This document shows positions 5,072-5,335 of a stretch of 5,335 nucleotides of DNA, piece by piece. Below the pieces are notes generated by a model, which did no database searches, was not told where the DNA came from, and was given only the letters and a program-made list of their open reading frames with translations. A program made the translations under genes and the position numbers. The stretch is from contig PFHP01000037.1 in assembly GCA_002782365.1 (NCBI GenBank), positions 1 to 5,335 on the forward strand, given 5' to 3'. The DNA is from Candidatus Kuenenbacteria bacterium CG_4_8_14_3_um_filter_39_15. GTDB taxonomy: Bacteria > Patescibacteriota > Patescibacteriia > UBA2196 > GWA2-42-15. Each line of letters opens with the position of its first letter. Positions within the stretch are counted from its first letter, which is position 1.

Positions 5072-5098
5072 TGAATTAAGATTTATGAATTAAGAATG
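5064..5098. repeat. degenerate heptamer repeat forming the ruvX-rmuC spacer
   Basis: The sequence parses as ATGAATA-ATGAATT-AAGATTT-ATGAATT-AAGAATG, five 7-base units that begin within the last codons of ruvX. ATGAATTAAGA occurs twice, at 5071 and 5085, exactly 14 bases (two units) apart. It ends six bases before the rmuC start codon and, like the map-ruvX spacer, contains no ribosome binding site. Confidence 0.55.
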
Positions 5099-5103
5099 TT
5101 TTT

Positions 5104-5335
5104 ATGTCAACTCTTTTCCAAATTATTATTCTAATAGTAGTGATTACTGGTTTTCTAGCCATAATTTTTATGTTATCGCGAAAATCCGGCAAGGATATGG
5201 GACAAGATGAGAAACTAAAACAGGTGCATGAGGAGATTAGCAAGATTAAAGATGAGATGAAAGGCAGTTTGGAAAAAAATTTGGAGTTTATCCAAAAGCA
5301 ATCTTGGCAGACATCAAACATCGTCAAAGACGTGA
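5104..5335 (+). CDS. rmuC: DNA recombination protein RmuC, N-terminal part, 3' partial
   Basis: The ATG at 5104 opens a frame that runs to the right edge without a stop (77 codons visible). Residues 5-24 (FQIIILIVVITGFLAIIFML) form one transmembrane helix followed by basic S-R-K-S-G-K. Residues about 34-68 (E-K-L-K-Q-V-H-E-E-I-S-K-I-K-D-E-M-K...) look like a coiled coil, and the last residues S-N-I-V-K-D-V match the 'IVKDV(T)' stretch common in RmuC. RmuC proteins have this membrane anchor plus coiled coil ahead of a nuclease-like domain, which lies outside the window; they limit inversions at inverted repeats in E. coli. The call rests on architecture, the short motif and the ruvX neighbour. 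Confidence 0.8.
   Translation, partial: MSTLFQIIILIVVITGFLAIIFMLSRKSGKDMGQDEKLKQVHEEISKIKDEMKGSLEKNLEFIQKQSWQTSNIVKDV

Noticed and set aside
3241..5327. Minus-strand ORFs within adk, map, ruvX and rmuC
   Set aside because: They are antisense shadows of well-supported genes and show no family motifs.

Overview
The window looks like a piece of a Candidatus Patescibacteria (CPR) chromosome. It is AT-rich and tightly packed. It carries the run adenylate kinase - methionine aminopeptidase - RuvX - RmuC, with gaps of 1 to about 35 bases and mostly no Shine-Dalgarno sequence. The lineage is inferred from gene order and style; no rRNA or ribosomal protein is present to confirm it.

Left part (1-1253). 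The first gene is the C-terminal part of an AlbA_2/HATPase_c_4-type regulator ('RecG-like' in many annotations) whose N-terminus lies off the left edge. Its stop codon sits inside a compact cluster: an 8-bp dyad (TAGTATCA/TGATACTA), two further direct copies of TGATACTA at a 12-bp period, and then an intrinsic terminator. A second dyad with a TATAAT box and a second terminator-like hairpin follow. From about 780 to 1215 there is a richer-GC stretch (about 43-45% in the 60-base blocks I counted) with no recognisable gene. It holds one 60-codon ORF with an unusually good Shine-Dalgarno, several hairpins and degenerate repeats.

Middle part (1254-2912). A 403-residue AAA ATPase of the AAA_14/DUF4143 type has a near-consensus promoter (TTGACG-N17-TATACT). 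That promoter argues for a start at 1317 rather than at the in-frame TTG at 1254. It is followed by a MazG-like NTP pyrophosphohydrolase fragment that loses family resemblance after about 46 residues, and about 190 bases of junction-like sequence. This is accessory DNA, poorer in GC than the genes that follow.

Right part (2913-5335). An unrecognised 96-aa protein, adk, map, ruvX and the 5' end of rmuC lie on the same strand and probably form one transcription unit. They serve nucleotide balance (adk), N-terminal methionine removal (map) and DNA/RNA processing or recombination (ruvX, rmuC). The map-ruvX and ruvX-rmuC spacers consist largely of degenerate 7-base repeats.

I do not see a convincing new multi-gene system. 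The observations most worth following are the TGATACTA array beside a DNA-binding regulator, the structured island at 780-1215, the promoter/start duplication in front of the ATPase, and the heptamer-built spacers.
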